A stretch of 64,000 nucleotides of DNA from an uncultured Nioella sp. GTDB lineage: Bacteria > Pseudomonadota > Alphaproteobacteria > Rhodobacterales > Rhodobacteraceae. A program made the position numbers and the translations under genes. The notes below the pieces were generated by a model, which saw only the letters and a list, made by a program, of their open reading frames with translations, was not told where the DNA came from and made no database searches. Location: NCBI GenBank assembly GCA_947495575.1, contig CANLZL010000005.1, positions 124,001 to 188,000 on the forward strand, given 5' to 3'. This document shows positions 36,649-46,043 of the stretch, piece by piece (position 1 is the first letter of the stretch; every line of letters starts with the position of its first letter).

Positions 36649-37620
36649 CTATTTCAGCCGATCTGCCACCCAATGTTGCAACAGAAACTGCGCAATTGAC
36701 CCCTTTCTGGCTGGAAGGATTGTCGGATGGCGCCCATCCAGCGCTTTTGCGGCCTCTTCACGAGAGATCCATAGGGCATCCTCAATTTCAACCGGATCAA
36801 TTGTAATCTCGCGGCTCTGCGCCTCGCCTCGGCATCCAAACATCAAGGACATCGGATAGGGCCAGGGTTGGCTGGAGAGGTATTCGACCGGGCCCACTTT
36901 GATATTGGCTTCTTCCAAAACCTCGCGGCGGACCGCGGCCTCAAGCGTCTCGCCCGGCTCTACGAAGCCCGCCAAAAGAGAATACATACCCTCGGGCCAA
37001 TGCGGCGACCGTCCCAAGAGAACGTCATTTCCATGGGTGATCAGCATGATCACAACAGGATCTGTGCGTGGGAAATGCTGCGTACCGCAACCAGGGCAGC
37101 TGCGGTGCCAACCGGCATGGGAAAAGTCACTGGGCGTGCCACATTTCGCGCAAAACCGATGAGAGCTGTGCCACGCCAGCATTGCCTTGGCTGTGGCCGC
37201 GATTTCAGCCTCACGCGTAGTTAGTTGGGTCATCGCCAGACGGATTTCCTGAAACCGCGCTTTGGACCCGATCAGAGGATGGGCCTGTTGGCTGGTATCC
37301 AGAAAGCTGCCCAAAGCCTCCTGATCCACTTCGTCGGGTCTCCAATTGGAGATATCTGCGGCGAATATGGGGTTTCCATCCATCAACCCCAGGAACAACC
37401 TGTCTGGCCCTGCATCCCTCAGCGCAGGGTGGGTGTTTTCAAGCCAAGTAAGCACCAGCCCCCCCGCCCTTTCCTGCATCAAAGGTTTACCTTGCCACAA
37501 CGCCAGTACATTGGCGTCACCCTGTGAAAGGGCCGCCGACAGAGCGGATTCATCCTCCCGCAAATTCGCCGCACGATCCAACAAGCCGCCGCCAAAGGTT
37601 ACTGTTTCTGCAAGTTCCAT
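36649..37620 (-). CDS. nudC: NAD(+) diphosphatase / NADH pyrophosphatase
   Basis: This 323-residue NudC shows an N-terminal NUDIX-like domain, a zinc ribbon (CAKCG near residue 147 and CPGCG near 165) and the catalytic Nudix box GFVEPGETLEAAVRREVLEE near 217-236. The SQPWPYPMSLM motif downstream is the NudC-specific NADH site. It hydrolyses NADH to NMNH and AMP and, in E. coli, decaps NAD-capped RNA. It is a single gene. Confidence 0.95.
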   Translation of the reverse strand: MELAETVTFGGGLLDRAANLREDESALSAALSQGDANVLALWQGKPLMQERAGGLVLTWLENTHPALRDAGPDRLFLGLMDGNPIFAADISNWRPDEVDQEALGSFLDTSQQAHPLIGSKARFQEIRLAMTQLTTREAEIAATAKAMLAWHSSHRFCAKCGTPSDFSHAGWHRSCPGCGTQHFPRTDPVVIMLITHGNDVLLGRSPHWPEGMYSLLAGFVEPGETLEAAVRREVLEEANIKVGPVEYLSSQPWPYPMSLMFGCRGEAQSREITIDPVEIEDALWISREEAAKALDGRHPTILPARKGSIAQFLLQHWVADRLK

Positions 37621-37779
37621 CGACGGCTAAACCCCGAATTCCGTTAACGAATATGTCCAAATATTGGCCGCGACTGTCGCAGAAGCCACAGTGCTGCGCA
37701 AACTGGAAAATTTGCCGAACGGACCCACTGGCCTTTTTGCACCGGGCTTGCTCTAACGTTGACAAAAGATTGGCATGTA

Positions 37780-39630
37780 ATGAAAAAAAACCAAGAAATG
37801 TCTCTAGAATCAACGCTTGGCAGTTCCCCAACGGCCGCGATCTCTGTGACTATTTTGGCTACCACAGATTTGCATGCGAACCTCCGACCCTACAATTATT
37901 ACACGGACCAAGATGATCCTCGCGTAGGCTTGGTCCAAATTGCGCCCTTGGTTGAGAAGCATCGTGCCTCGTCACCCAATTGTCTGCTTTTTGATAATGG
38001 CGACACGCTGCAGGGTACGCCCTTGGGCGATTATGCCGTTGAAAGGCCCGACGCGCTTTCTTTGCCCCACCCGATGATCACTGCCATGAACGCACTTGGC
38101 TATGACGCGGCCACACCGGGAAACCATGACTTTAACTATGGCCTGACCCTTTTAAAATCTGTCGTGAGGCAGGCCAAGTTTCCTTACCTACTGTGCAATC
38201 TTTCTTACTCAGATGAATCGCCGTTGTTTTCCGCGCACACGCTTCTGATCCGCGAAATGGTTGATTCGACAGGTGCAAAACACGCGCTGAAAATTGGCGT
38301 GATTGGGCTGGTTCCGCCGCAAGTCGTAAAGTGGGACAGGCCTGTCCTGGCAGATGCCCTCAAGGCCCGCGATATCGTGCCAGCCGCACACGATGCCGCC
38401 ATCGAGTTGCGAGAGGCCGGCGCAGACATCATCATAGCGCTCTGCCATTCTGGTCTTGGATCGGTACAGGACGAAGCGGGACTAGAGAACGCCGCCATCC
38501 CCTTGGCGCGATCAGGTGTCGTCGACGCCGTGATCGCCGGCCATACTCACCACCTTTATCCGCCGGGCACCGGCCAGACAGATCCCCTGACAGATACTCC
38601 GATTGTCCAACCCGGCTTTTTTGGCTCGCACCTCGGCGTCCTCGAGCTGGAGCTCGAAAAAAGGGCCAATGGGTGGCGCGTTACGCGCCATTCCGCACAT
38701 AACGAACTGGCCGCTGAAGGGCCACCACATGCAGGGCTCATGCAGCTATCCGAGGCGGATCACATGGCCACTTTGGCCCAAACCCGGCGCGAAATTGGCA
38801 TGGCTCCGGCGCCTCTGCACAGCTATTTCACGATGATCGAAACCGATCCGATGATTCACCTCATCGCTCGGGCACAACGTGACTTTGCTTCCGCTGCCCT
38901 GGCGGATCAGGGTGGCCCCGATTTGCCGCTCTTATCCGTCGCCGCGCCGTTCAAATCGGGTGGGCGCGCCGGGCCAGATTACTATACTGAGATACCCGCA
39001 GGCCCCCTGACACTGCGCAACGCGGCAGACCTCTACCTTTACCCAAACATGTTGCAGGTGCTGCAGGTGACGGGCGCGGATCTCAAAGATTGGCTGGAAC
39101 GCGCAGCATGTGCCTTTAATCACGTTCAACCGGGCCAGAACGGTGCCATCCTGATCAACAGGCAGTTTTCGTGCTATAATTTCGATGTTGTCGAAGGGGT
39201 GACCTACCAGATCGATCTGTCCAAACCACCGATCTATTCGGCTGAAGGCGACGAGACATTTCCGGGAGAGGGGCGGATTATCAACCTGGCTTTCAAGGGC
39301 CGTGCGATCCGTGACAACGATTCGTTTCTGGTTGCGACCAACAGTTATCGTGCCTCTGGCGGCGGCCATTTCGACGCGCCAACCCGGTCCAAATTGATCC
39401 TGGATACCCGCGCGTCCATTCGCGATCTTGTGGCAGATTACATCACCAAAAACTCGCCCATTATGTTGAATCTCGACCCGGTATGGAGCTTTGCGCCCTT
39501 AGGCGGGACCGAGGTCATCTTTGGGACGGGACCAGCGGCGCTTGCCTATTCCCAAGACATTGCCCGGCTGGATCTGCGCTATGACAGCATTTGTCATAAC
39601 GGATATGCCCGGTTCAAACTAACTCTCTGA
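37780..39630 (+). CDS. Bifunctional 2',3'-cyclic-nucleotide phosphodiesterase / nucleotidase-like metallophosphatase
   Basis: This protein of about 616 residues has an N-terminal calcineurin-type metallophosphatase domain and a C-terminal 5'-nucleotidase domain. Metal ligands are visible in TTDLHANL, DNGDTLQGTP, TPGNHDFNYG, CHSGL and GHTHHLYP. The C-terminal domain has the substrate-stacking region FSCYNFDVVEGVTYQIDL and NSYRASGGG. CpdB relatives are periplasmic, yet no signal peptide is evident from any of the possible starts (TTG 37759, ATG 37780, ATG 37798). It therefore looks cytoplasmic unless exported by another route. Confidence 0.88.
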   Translation: MKKNQEMSLESTLGSSPTAAISVTILATTDLHANLRPYNYYTDQDDPRVGLVQIAPLVEKHRASSPNCLLFDNGDTLQGTPLGDYAVERPDALSLPHPMITAMNALGYDAATPGNHDFNYGLTLLKSVVRQAKFPYLLCNLSYSDESPLFSAHTLLIREMVDSTGAKHALKIGVIGLVPPQVVKWDRPVLADALKARDIVPAAHDAAIELREAGADIIIALCHSGLGSVQDEAGLENAAIPLARSGVVDAVIAGHTHHLYPPGTGQTDPLTDTPIVQPGFFGSHLGVLELELEKRANGWRVTRHSAHNELAAEGPPHAGLMQLSEADHMATLAQTRREIGMAPAPLHSYFTMIETDPMIHLIARAQRDFASAALADQGGPDLPLLSVAAPFKSGGRAGPDYYTEIPAGPLTLRNAADLYLYPNMLQVLQVTGADLKDWLERAACAFNHVQPGQNGAILINRQFSCYNFDVVEGVTYQIDLSKPPIYSAEGDETFPGEGRIINLAFKGRAIRDNDSFLVATNSYRASGGGHFDAPTRSKLILDTRASIRDLVADYITKNSPIMLNLDPVWSFAPLGGTEVIFGTGPAALAYSQDIARLDLRYDSICHNGYARFKLTL

Positions 39631-39645
39631 CGTCGGTTTCAATTT

Positions 39646-40473
39646 ATGCGCATTTATTACATCACGCTCCTCACTTTTGTTTGCACTGCCTTTCTTGTCG
39701 CGCTGGCATTGGTCCTACAGCCCATCCTGGCGCCCTCCGGCGACCAATATGCGACGGTTTCCACAACGACCGCCCTACCCGGTGAATTCATGGAATCGGA
39801 AAGCCTGGCTTTGCAACCGGCCTTGCCAGCCTCAACTAATTATGCGCCCGTTGTTCATGGCGCGACCGAGCACAGTCTGCGTGACGGGTTTCGCTTCCGC
39901 AGATGGCATGCCTATGTCGGCGACGGTGGATCGGGCGCACGTCCAACCATTCTTTTGTTTCACGGAGCGGGGCGCACAGGCCTGTCGATGATCGACATGT
40001 GGCAAGAGGTGGCCGATCAGCATGGGTTGATCCTGATCGCCCTTGATGGTCGCGACAGCAATTGGGATGCCGCCCGTCCGGAAGGCCACGTAATCCACGA
40101 CCTGCTCGCCGATGCAGCCGAAACCTACCCGGTCGACGAAGATCGCATTTTTCTGTTCGGCCATTCCGCCGGAGCAATCATGGCACAAATGCTCGCGAAC
40201 CGCGTGTCAGGCCCATGGCGCGGCATCGGTGTGCATGCTGGCTATGTCCACCCGGCCTGGTTGCATCCGATCGACAACGCTCCACCGATCCGCGCCTATT
40301 TAGGGACCGAAGACGCCATCTTCAGCACCGAAAATGCACGCATCGCAGGGCAAATGATGGCGCAGTCCGGTCACGATTACCAATTGGTGCTGGTCCCCGG
40401 TCACACTCACTGGTTCTACGAGGGCGGACCGACCTTTGCAGCAGATGCATGGGACTGGTTTTCGACCCTATAG
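39646..40473 (+). CDS. Poly(3-hydroxybutyrate) depolymerase-like esterase (alpha/beta hydrolase)
   Basis: This 275-residue protein has an N-terminal hydrophobic segment (residues 3-24) that is a signal peptide or anchor. The alpha/beta hydrolase core shows LFHGAGRTG (oxyanion) near residue 104, the nucleophile elbow GHSAGAIMAQ near 173, an acid in LGTEDAIF and the histidine in VPGHTHWFYEGG. The family is LpqC/feruloyl or PHB-depolymerase-like; the true substrate is unknown. It begins 15 bp after the phosphodiesterase gene and may be cotranscribed. It overlaps the end of the converging metallopeptidase by 6 bp. Confidence 0.8.
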   Translation: MRIYYITLLTFVCTAFLVALALVLQPILAPSGDQYATVSTTTALPGEFMESESLALQPALPASTNYAPVVHGATEHSLRDGFRFRRWHAYVGDGGSGARPTILLFHGAGRTGLSMIDMWQEVADQHGLILIALDGRDSNWDAARPEGHVIHDLLADAAETYPVDEDRIFLFGHSAGAIMAQMLANRVSGPWRGIGVHAGYVHPAWLHPIDNAPPIRAYLGTEDAIFSTENARIAGQMMAQSGHDYQLVLVPGHTHWFYEGGPTFAADAWDWFSTL

Positions 40474-41310
40474 CGACGTGGCGCTAAATGTATCGCAATC
40501 TGCCACGCTTCCGTTGGCCTGCCCCGCTTCGAACCAGCGCATTCGCTGAGCTGACGTGCCATGGGTAAAACTATGCGGATTTGGCTGCCGACCGGCGCGT
40601 GATTGCAGGTAATCATCACCGATTTGATGAGCAGCGTTCAACGCTTCGTTCAAGTCACCACGTTCCAACAGGTCTGACACGTGATAGACCCAGACACCCG
40701 CAAAACAATCGGCCTGCAACTCGACCCGGACTTGAAGCGCGTTTGATTCCCGCTCGCTCAAAGTCGCACGCAATTGTTGCACTTGCCCCAATATGCCCAG
40801 CTCATTTTGCAAATGATGAGCCACTTCATGCGCGATCACATAAGCGGCCGCGAAATCGCCCCCTGCGCCAAGCCGCTGTTCCATAAAGTTGAAAAAGGAC
40901 GTGTCGAGATAGGCACGCCGGTCTGCCGGACAATAGAACGGGCCTGAAGACCCTTGCGCGCCGCCACATCCGCTTTGCACCACTTCGCTGAACAGCACCA
41001 ATTCAGGCGGGCGATAGTCCTGACCCACCTGCTGCGGCAACTCCCTTTCCCAGACCTCCTCGGTTGTGAAAAGGACACGGGCCGCGAAATCGCCGGCCTC
41101 CTGTTCAGCCTGCGTCAGCTCTCGTGTTTCGCCACTGGGCTGAGATTCATTTAACCCGTCCAGCAAAGGCGTGACATCAATCCCCGTGAAATAGCCGATG
41201 GCCAGAACGGCAATCAGACCGATGCCTCCGATACCGCCAATTGCGCGACCGCCACCGCGCCCACGACGGTCCACAATTCGGCGGCTTCTGTTCACATTTC
41301 TCAATCGCAT
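40468..41310 (-). CDS. Neutral zinc metallopeptidase (YpfJ family)
   Basis: This 280-residue membrane protein has an Arg/Gly-rich cytoplasmic N-terminus, a membrane helix (GIGGIGLIAVLAIGYF near residue 27-43) and a periplasmic domain with the zinc motif HEVAHHLQN near residue 166. The downstream QADCFAGVWVYH holds a likely third ligand region, and the C-terminal NPHSFTHGTSAQRMRWFEAG is typical of the family. Physiological substrates are not known. It is a single gene. Confidence 0.9.
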   Translation of the reverse strand: MRLRNVNRSRRIVDRRGRGGGRAIGGIGGIGLIAVLAIGYFTGIDVTPLLDGLNESQPSGETRELTQAEQEAGDFAARVLFTTEEVWERELPQQVGQDYRPPELVLFSEVVQSGCGGAQGSSGPFYCPADRRAYLDTSFFNFMEQRLGAGGDFAAAYVIAHEVAHHLQNELGILGQVQQLRATLSERESNALQVRVELQADCFAGVWVYHVSDLLERGDLNEALNAAHQIGDDYLQSRAGRQPNPHSFTHGTSAQRMRWFEAGQANGSVADCDTFSATSL

Positions 41311-41414
41311 GGCCCGGCGCTCCTTTCCGGTAGAATACAGCTCAGGTTATGCCACATTGGTTTCAGACAGAACCCCTCCCCTTGCAAGCGAGACCGCTTT
41401 GGCCTAAATGACCC

Positions 41415-41514
41415 GGTGAGGGGTTGGCGCGGGCAAGTGCCTCGCCAACCTGGTCAGGACCGGAAGGTAGCAGCCACAACGAGCCCCACTTGGGTCGATG
41501 TCCAACCTCTCACC
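41415..41514 (+). ncRNA. ffs: Signal recognition particle RNA (4.5S, small bacterial type)
   Basis: The terminal stem pairs GGTGAGGGGTTGG (41415-41427) with CCAACCTCTCACC (41502-41514). The apical Ffh-binding domain is exact: GGTCAGGACCGGAAGG followed by TAGCAGCC (41452-41475), with the GGAA tetraloop. Length is about 100 nt. The RNA forms SRP with Ffh for co-translational targeting. The remaining space to rsgA (41515-41682) holds a 12-codon ORF and no clear intrinsic terminator. Confidence 0.96.
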
Positions 41515-41557
41515 AACCCGCCATCCTGTCGATGGCTCCTTAACGACCGGAGGATCT

Positions 41558-41596
41558 ATGAAGATTGTAGCACCCTTCCGGGCCGTCGCCGCCTAA
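41558..41596 (+). CDS. Possible 12-residue leader ORF
   Basis: ATG 41558 follows GGAGG (41549-41553) at good spacing and encodes MKIVAPFRAVAA before a TAA stop. It lies between the SRP RNA and rsgA, 86 bp upstream of the latter. It could be a leader peptide or chance. No family can be assigned at this length. Confidence 0.25.
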   Translation: MKIVAPFRAVAA

Positions 41597-41682
41597 GTCA
41601 GGCAGCCGCCGCCCGACCGATCAAACCGCGCCGCCTTTTCGGGCGTTTGCGCAAGATTTGACTCGTTACGGGACTTAGAACA

Positions 41683-42711
41683 TTGACCAAGTATTCACTA
41701 ACCGACCTCGGATGGTCGACCCATTTCCGCGCACAAGCGTCCGAGGACGCCATGCCTGCGCGCATCACCTCTGTTGCACGTGACCGGCTAATGGCCCTTG
41801 CACCTGATGGCCCTTTTCCGCTTCTGCCGCCGTCTAAAACCTCTACTGGCCAATTCGCCGTTGGTGACTGGGTTGAACCAGATGCAGATCGCATCCGGAT
41901 TGCCCATCGATATGACCGTTTGACCAGCCTGACCCGCCGCGCCGCGGGCACAGGTGCCGACGCACAGCTTATCGCCGCAAATGTTGATACGCTTGGAATC
42001 GTCAGCAGCTGCAACGCTGATTTCAACGAGGCGCGATTGGAACGTTACCTTGCGCTTGCGGCTTCGGCGGGCTGCCTACCTCTGATCATCCTCACGAAAT
42101 CGGACCTTTGCGATGAACCAAGGGACTACACAAGACGAGCCGAGCGTTTATCGCCCCTTGTTACGGCCATTGCCCTAAACGCCACGGAACCGGAGGCTGT
42201 TGATATGCTTGCACCATGGTGCAAGAACGGGCAGACCCTTGCCCTGCTCGGCTCCTCGGGTGTTGGGAAAACCACCTTAAACAACGGCTTAACCGGAATG
42301 TCCGATGCCACCCAAGGTATTCGCGAGGATGACGCCAAGGGGCGGCACACCACAACCGCGCGCGGGCTGTTGCCAACCCGTTTTGGTGGCTGGCTGATCG
42401 ACACACCGGGTATGCGCGCCCTACGCCTAACCGATGCGGCTGAGGGGATCGAGGCCGTGTTCGACGATATTGAACGGCTTGCCTTGGCCTGTAAATTCTC
42501 AGATTGCAGCCATGAGACCGAGCCGGACTGCGCCATACAGGCCGCAATCGCGTCAGAAGATTTGGACGCAGACCGATTGGCGCGCTGGCGCAAACTGAAG
42601 CGTGAGGACGCGCATAATAGCGCAACCCTGCACGAGGCACGCGCGAAGGACAAAGCCTTTGGGAAAATGGTCAGGTCGGTGATGGCCGAAAAGCACGGCA
42701 GACGGCGGTAA
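41683..42711 (+). CDS. rsgA: Ribosome small subunit-dependent GTPase A
   Basis: This 342-residue circularly permuted GTPase assists 30S maturation. The start is a TTG; the N-terminal SLTDLGWSTHF is family-like, so the later ATG at 41749 would truncate conserved sequence. The OB-fold is followed by G4 ILTKSDL near residue 130, then G1 GSSGVGKTTL near 192, G2 and the G3 IDTPGMR near 240, and finally the zinc knuckle CKFSDCSHETEPDC near 270. Length is normal for the alphaproteobacterial YloQ/RsgA group. Confidence 0.93.
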   Translation: MTKYSLTDLGWSTHFRAQASEDAMPARITSVARDRLMALAPDGPFPLLPPSKTSTGQFAVGDWVEPDADRIRIAHRYDRLTSLTRRAAGTGADAQLIAANVDTLGIVSSCNADFNEARLERYLALAASAGCLPLIILTKSDLCDEPRDYTRRAERLSPLVTAIALNATEPEAVDMLAPWCKNGQTLALLGSSGVGKTTLNNGLTGMSDATQGIREDDAKGRHTTTARGLLPTRFGGWLIDTPGMRALRLTDAAEGIEAVFDDIERLALACKFSDCSHETEPDCAIQAAIASEDLDADRLARWRKLKREDAHNSATLHEARAKDKAFGKMVRSVMAEKHGRRR

Positions 42712-42719
42712 TAAAAGGC

Positions 42720-42750
42720 GTGCGGGCGGTTCAGGCCGCCCGCACCAAAG
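42720..42750. terminator. Hairpin between converging rsgA and ankyrin genes
   Basis: A perfect 10-bp stem GTGCGGGCGG/CCGCCCGCAC (42720-42729 with 42736-42745) lies between the two stop codons. On the minus strand it is followed after two bases by a short T run. Confidence 0.75.
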
Positions 42751-42751
42751 C

Positions 42752-44305
42752 TTACCCGTGTTCTACGACCTGCCCCGGATGGGCCTCGGCCCAGTCCGAC
42801 AGGAAAGACGCGATCGCCTCTTGCCCCGCAAACTCAATCGCACGTTTTGGCAAGGCCACACCTTTGTCTAACGCCAGTTCCAAGCATTTGATGTAATCCA
42901 CATCGCCTCCCAACTGGCAGTTTTCTGATCCATGAATAATCGTCGAAAGCAACGTCCCACCGTACCCGTTCACATGGCTGAGGTCGGGCCTAAGGCTCAG
43001 GAAATACTCCATAACCACCCAATCGCCTCGCCACCCGGCAAGCTGGACAGGGGTTAATCCCTCTGCATTCGGCCGGTCATAATAGACCCCCAAAGACACC
43101 AGATTCTGGATATGCATGAGATTTTCCTGGGAATGGGCAAGCTCACTGATCAGATCCTGATAGGCCGCCGGGATCAATTCCGGATTGATAAACAAGTCGG
43201 GATGCATGGCGTCATTCATACAGGCCGCCGCCAACCGCTTTTCTGTGTCAGAAAGTTCGGTAGTAAGGCCGCGCGCCTCGATCTCGGCCTCAAGAACCGT
43301 GTTCCCGTAAACCATCGCCGCGCTATAGCCTGTGGCCCCCTTAAATTCCCTCTGGGGATCCGCGCCCGCATCTAACAAGAGCCGTATGATTTCAGGGCCC
43401 GCCATCCGCCGCGCGGCTTGGTGAATTGCCGGGATCACGTAAGGCTCTTCGCCGCCCACATTGGAATCGTCGTACTCTTCGACCTTTGCGCCGTGATCCA
43501 ATAGCAATCGCACGGCTACATGGTCGTTGAAATCAATGGCGCGCAGCAGGGCGTTCGTGCCCTTCGGGTCGGCCCCATGCTTCAACAGCATCCTAAGCCC
43601 GTCATGGTGACCCAATTCGGTCGAGTGATAGAGCGATTCCCCATCATTGGGATTGGCCCCGTGTTCCAGCAGCCATTTGCCCAATACCATGTTGTTGGCA
43701 TAGCCGATCGCGCCGTAAAGCGCCGAAAGCCGGTGATCGGTCTCGGGCGAATACCGATAGCTGTCATTCACATCCGCACCATTGGCAACCAGCAGTTCAG
43801 CTATCGCAATCATATCCTTGGCGCGATCGGGAACCGCATGAATACGCTTGGAATAGGCCAAATGCAGGATGGGCCGGCGATTGCCCATCTCTGTGGTGGC
43901 AAGGCTAGAGTCATTGGCCAACATACGGGTGACCTCTGGCCGGTTCAGCAAGGCACATTGCAGCCCGAAATGCCCATCAGCAAGGTCCGGCGTATCGGTC
44001 AGCAACGCGTTCACGCGGGTATTTTGCCCATGCGTCAGGGCGATTTTCAGGCGCTGAAGTTTGGCCGCGCGGTCCATACCCTGCGTCTCAACCGCCTCTT
44101 TCATCGCGGGCCAGCTGGCAAAATTCTGTTCCTGCGCAATGACATGCAGGAAATCGGAATGCTTCAGCTCCGCACCGTCACTTCGGGGCGGATGTATTTT
44201 CAGCCGTTGCAAGGCCACAGGCTCACCCGCCTCATAGGATCGGTGCAGGGCCTTTGCATCACGGCGCAATTGGTCGAGGGATTTCATTGTCGGTTTCCTC
44301 ATCAA
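42752..44305 (-). CDS. Ankyrin repeat protein
   Basis: This 517-residue protein has no signal peptide. The N-terminal 60 residues (SLDQLRRDAKALHRSYEAGE) match the helical pre-region seen before ankyrin repeats in bacterial proteins. At least seven ankyrin-like units follow between about residues 70 and 490, seen as LLVANGADVND, WLLEHGANPNDGES, MLLKHGADPKG, LLLDHGAKVEE and LLLDAGADPQ. Such repeats bind proteins; the partner is unknown. It is a single gene flanked by rsgA and the Hint gene. Confidence 0.85.
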   Translation of the reverse strand: MMRKPTMKSLDQLRRDAKALHRSYEAGEPVALQRLKIHPPRSDGAELKHSDFLHVIAQEQNFASWPAMKEAVETQGMDRAAKLQRLKIALTHGQNTRVNALLTDTPDLADGHFGLQCALLNRPEVTRMLANDSSLATTEMGNRRPILHLAYSKRIHAVPDRAKDMIAIAELLVANGADVNDSYRYSPETDHRLSALYGAIGYANNMVLGKWLLEHGANPNDGESLYHSTELGHHDGLRMLLKHGADPKGTNALLRAIDFNDHVAVRLLLDHGAKVEEYDDSNVGGEEPYVIPAIHQAARRMAGPEIIRLLLDAGADPQREFKGATGYSAAMVYGNTVLEAEIEARGLTTELSDTEKRLAAACMNDAMHPDLFINPELIPAAYQDLISELAHSQENLMHIQNLVSLGVYYDRPNAEGLTPVQLAGWRGDWVVMEYFLSLRPDLSHVNGYGGTLLSTIIHGSENCQLGGDVDYIKCLELALDKGVALPKRAIEFAGQEAIASFLSDWAEAHPGQVVEHG

Positions 44306-44542
44306 ATCACCCGCCGGTCCGCTGATCCGGGCATGAGAAAAACCGAGAACGGTTTATTCAAAGTCGTTTGAGGATGCCGATGACAGCTTTCCGCGGACCT
44401 GGGGGGCCTCCTGTTGGCCCTGGCCATAATATCGCCCGCTTCTGGCGTTAAACACAAGTGCAAAGCACATTTGTAAATCAAGCATTATTACGCCCGCCCT
44501 ACTGAACAAAAAAACACCTGGCTGGGCGCATCGGAGCAGAAC

Positions 44543-45532
44543 ATGGCCACCCTGACTGTAACATCAGATAACACAACAGTTGTGTTGGGCGACGGGGACA
44601 CCGTTAAGGTAGAGATCCCCGGCGGCGGTGATGTGCGCATTGAAGCGGACCCAACGGATGGTGTTGATAAGATCAAGATCGACTTTAAGGGCGATGATCA
44701 TTCCGACAAGGTGACCATCGACCTGAGCACATTCAGCGAAGATGACCTTCATATCGACATCAAGAATTACGACCCTTCAGACATCATCGCCTTAGAGGGG
44801 GTCGTGACCACATGGGTCGATCCCGATGACCCGGATGAATACAGCTTCACCTACATAGGCTCGGATGGTGAAACTTATACAGGGTTCGTGCATGCCAAAG
44901 ATCAGGGCGAAAAAGATTTCACGGATCCAAATGAACCGATTGAAATTGTCTGTTTTGGCGATGGCACCCTCATCGCAACGCCGAATGGCGAATGTGCTAT
45001 CGAATCCCTTGTTGAGGGTGATCTGGTGCTGACCCAGGATCACGGCCCGCAACCCATTCGCTGGATCGGGCGCCGCCATTTGACCAAATACGATTTGCAG
45101 GCAAACCCAGATCTCGCGCCCATCCTTGTCACAACCGGCGCATTGGGAACTGGCGTGCCCAGCCGAGACCTTATTCTTTCCCCCCAGCATCGGGTTCTTT
45201 TGACGGGCTGGCAGGCGGAGCTCTTGTTTGGTGAGGTCGAAGTTTTGGTTCCGATCAAGGCGCTGGTGAATGATCTGTCGATCTGCCGGTTTTTCCCGAA
45301 AGACGGTGTCACCTATATTCATATTCTCTTTGAGGAGCATGAAATCATTTCGGCCAATGGCACTTTAGCCGAAAGCTTGTTTCCGGGACCTGTCGCTAGA
45401 GTGGCCCTCGGCTCGGGCGGTTTTGAAGAGGCCGAACACCTGTTTCCAAGCCTGATTACAGCGAGCGGCGGTCAGAGCATACTTGCCCGAGTGGCGCTGA
45501 AACCTTTTGAAGCCAGCGCTTTGATCGGATAA
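44543..45532 (+). CDS. Hint domain-containing protein
   Basis: This 329-residue protein has two parts. Residues 1-135 are acidic and strand-rich (many Asp and Thr, e.g. VTSDNTTVVLGDGDTVKVE), resembling calcium-binding or RTX-like secreted segments. Residues about 137-310 form a Hedgehog/intein-type Hint domain, beginning CFGDGTLIATPNGECAIESL, with GDLVLTQDHGPQPIRWIG and a histidine in SPQHRVLL. Hint domains self-cleave at the N-terminal Cys; roseobacters have many such proteins with unproven function. There is no Sec signal; type I secretion is possible. Confidence 0.85.
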   Translation: MATLTVTSDNTTVVLGDGDTVKVEIPGGGDVRIEADPTDGVDKIKIDFKGDDHSDKVTIDLSTFSEDDLHIDIKNYDPSDIIALEGVVTTWVDPDDPDEYSFTYIGSDGETYTGFVHAKDQGEKDFTDPNEPIEIVCFGDGTLIATPNGECAIESLVEGDLVLTQDHGPQPIRWIGRRHLTKYDLQANPDLAPILVTTGALGTGVPSRDLILSPQHRVLLTGWQAELLFGEVEVLVPIKALVNDLSICRFFPKDGVTYIHILFEEHEIISANGTLAESLFPGPVARVALGSGGFEEAEHLFPSLITASGGQSILARVALKPFEASALIG

Positions 45533-45605
45533 TTGGGCTAACAATGGCCCGGAGCCTTAGAGAATCGAATTGTAGCGGTGAATCCTGCTCTGCTAGGGTC
45601 ATCTC

Positions 45606-45968
45606 ATGAACGATCATGATGAGATGGCCGAACAACGCACCAATTGGGCAGAAGATCGCACCATCCTTGCCAATGAGCGCACGTTCTCATCTTGGATGGG
45701 AACCGGCCTTGGTGCGATCGGTGTCGCCATCGGTCTAAAGGCCGTTTTCGGAGCATTTGATCCGACTTGGCTGGCCAAGTTGGTGGCGACAGTGTTCCTT
45801 GTCACCGCGATTTTGATTTTCTGGTCCGCCCGCGCAAGCGCATTGAAAACGCTAAAGCGGCTCAGCGACACGGACGCCAACCCGCAGCCAACCAAGAATT
45901 ACACGCGTTTGACTGCAATCATGTCTATCGCAACAGTCGGCACAGGCATCATATTGTGGTTGCTTTAA
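45606..45968 (+). CDS. DUF202 / YidH family membrane protein
   Basis: This 120-residue protein has a hydrophilic N-terminus (NWAEDRTILANERTFSSWMGT) characteristic of DUF202, then three membrane helices around residues 32-48, 55-73 and 98-118. The function is unknown. It lies 75 bp upstream of dnaX on the same strand with no terminator seen between. Confidence 0.88.
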   Translation: MNDHDEMAEQRTNWAEDRTILANERTFSSWMGTGLGAIGVAIGLKAVFGAFDPTWLAKLVATVFLVTAILIFWSARASALKTLKRLSDTDANPQPTKNYTRLTAIMSIATVGTGIILWLL

Positions 45969-46043
45969 CAAGGCTTCTGCGCGGTTTCCCCCGCCGCGAA
46001 AACCCACTACGCTGTGCTCCGAACGAATAAGGTGCAAGCGTTA

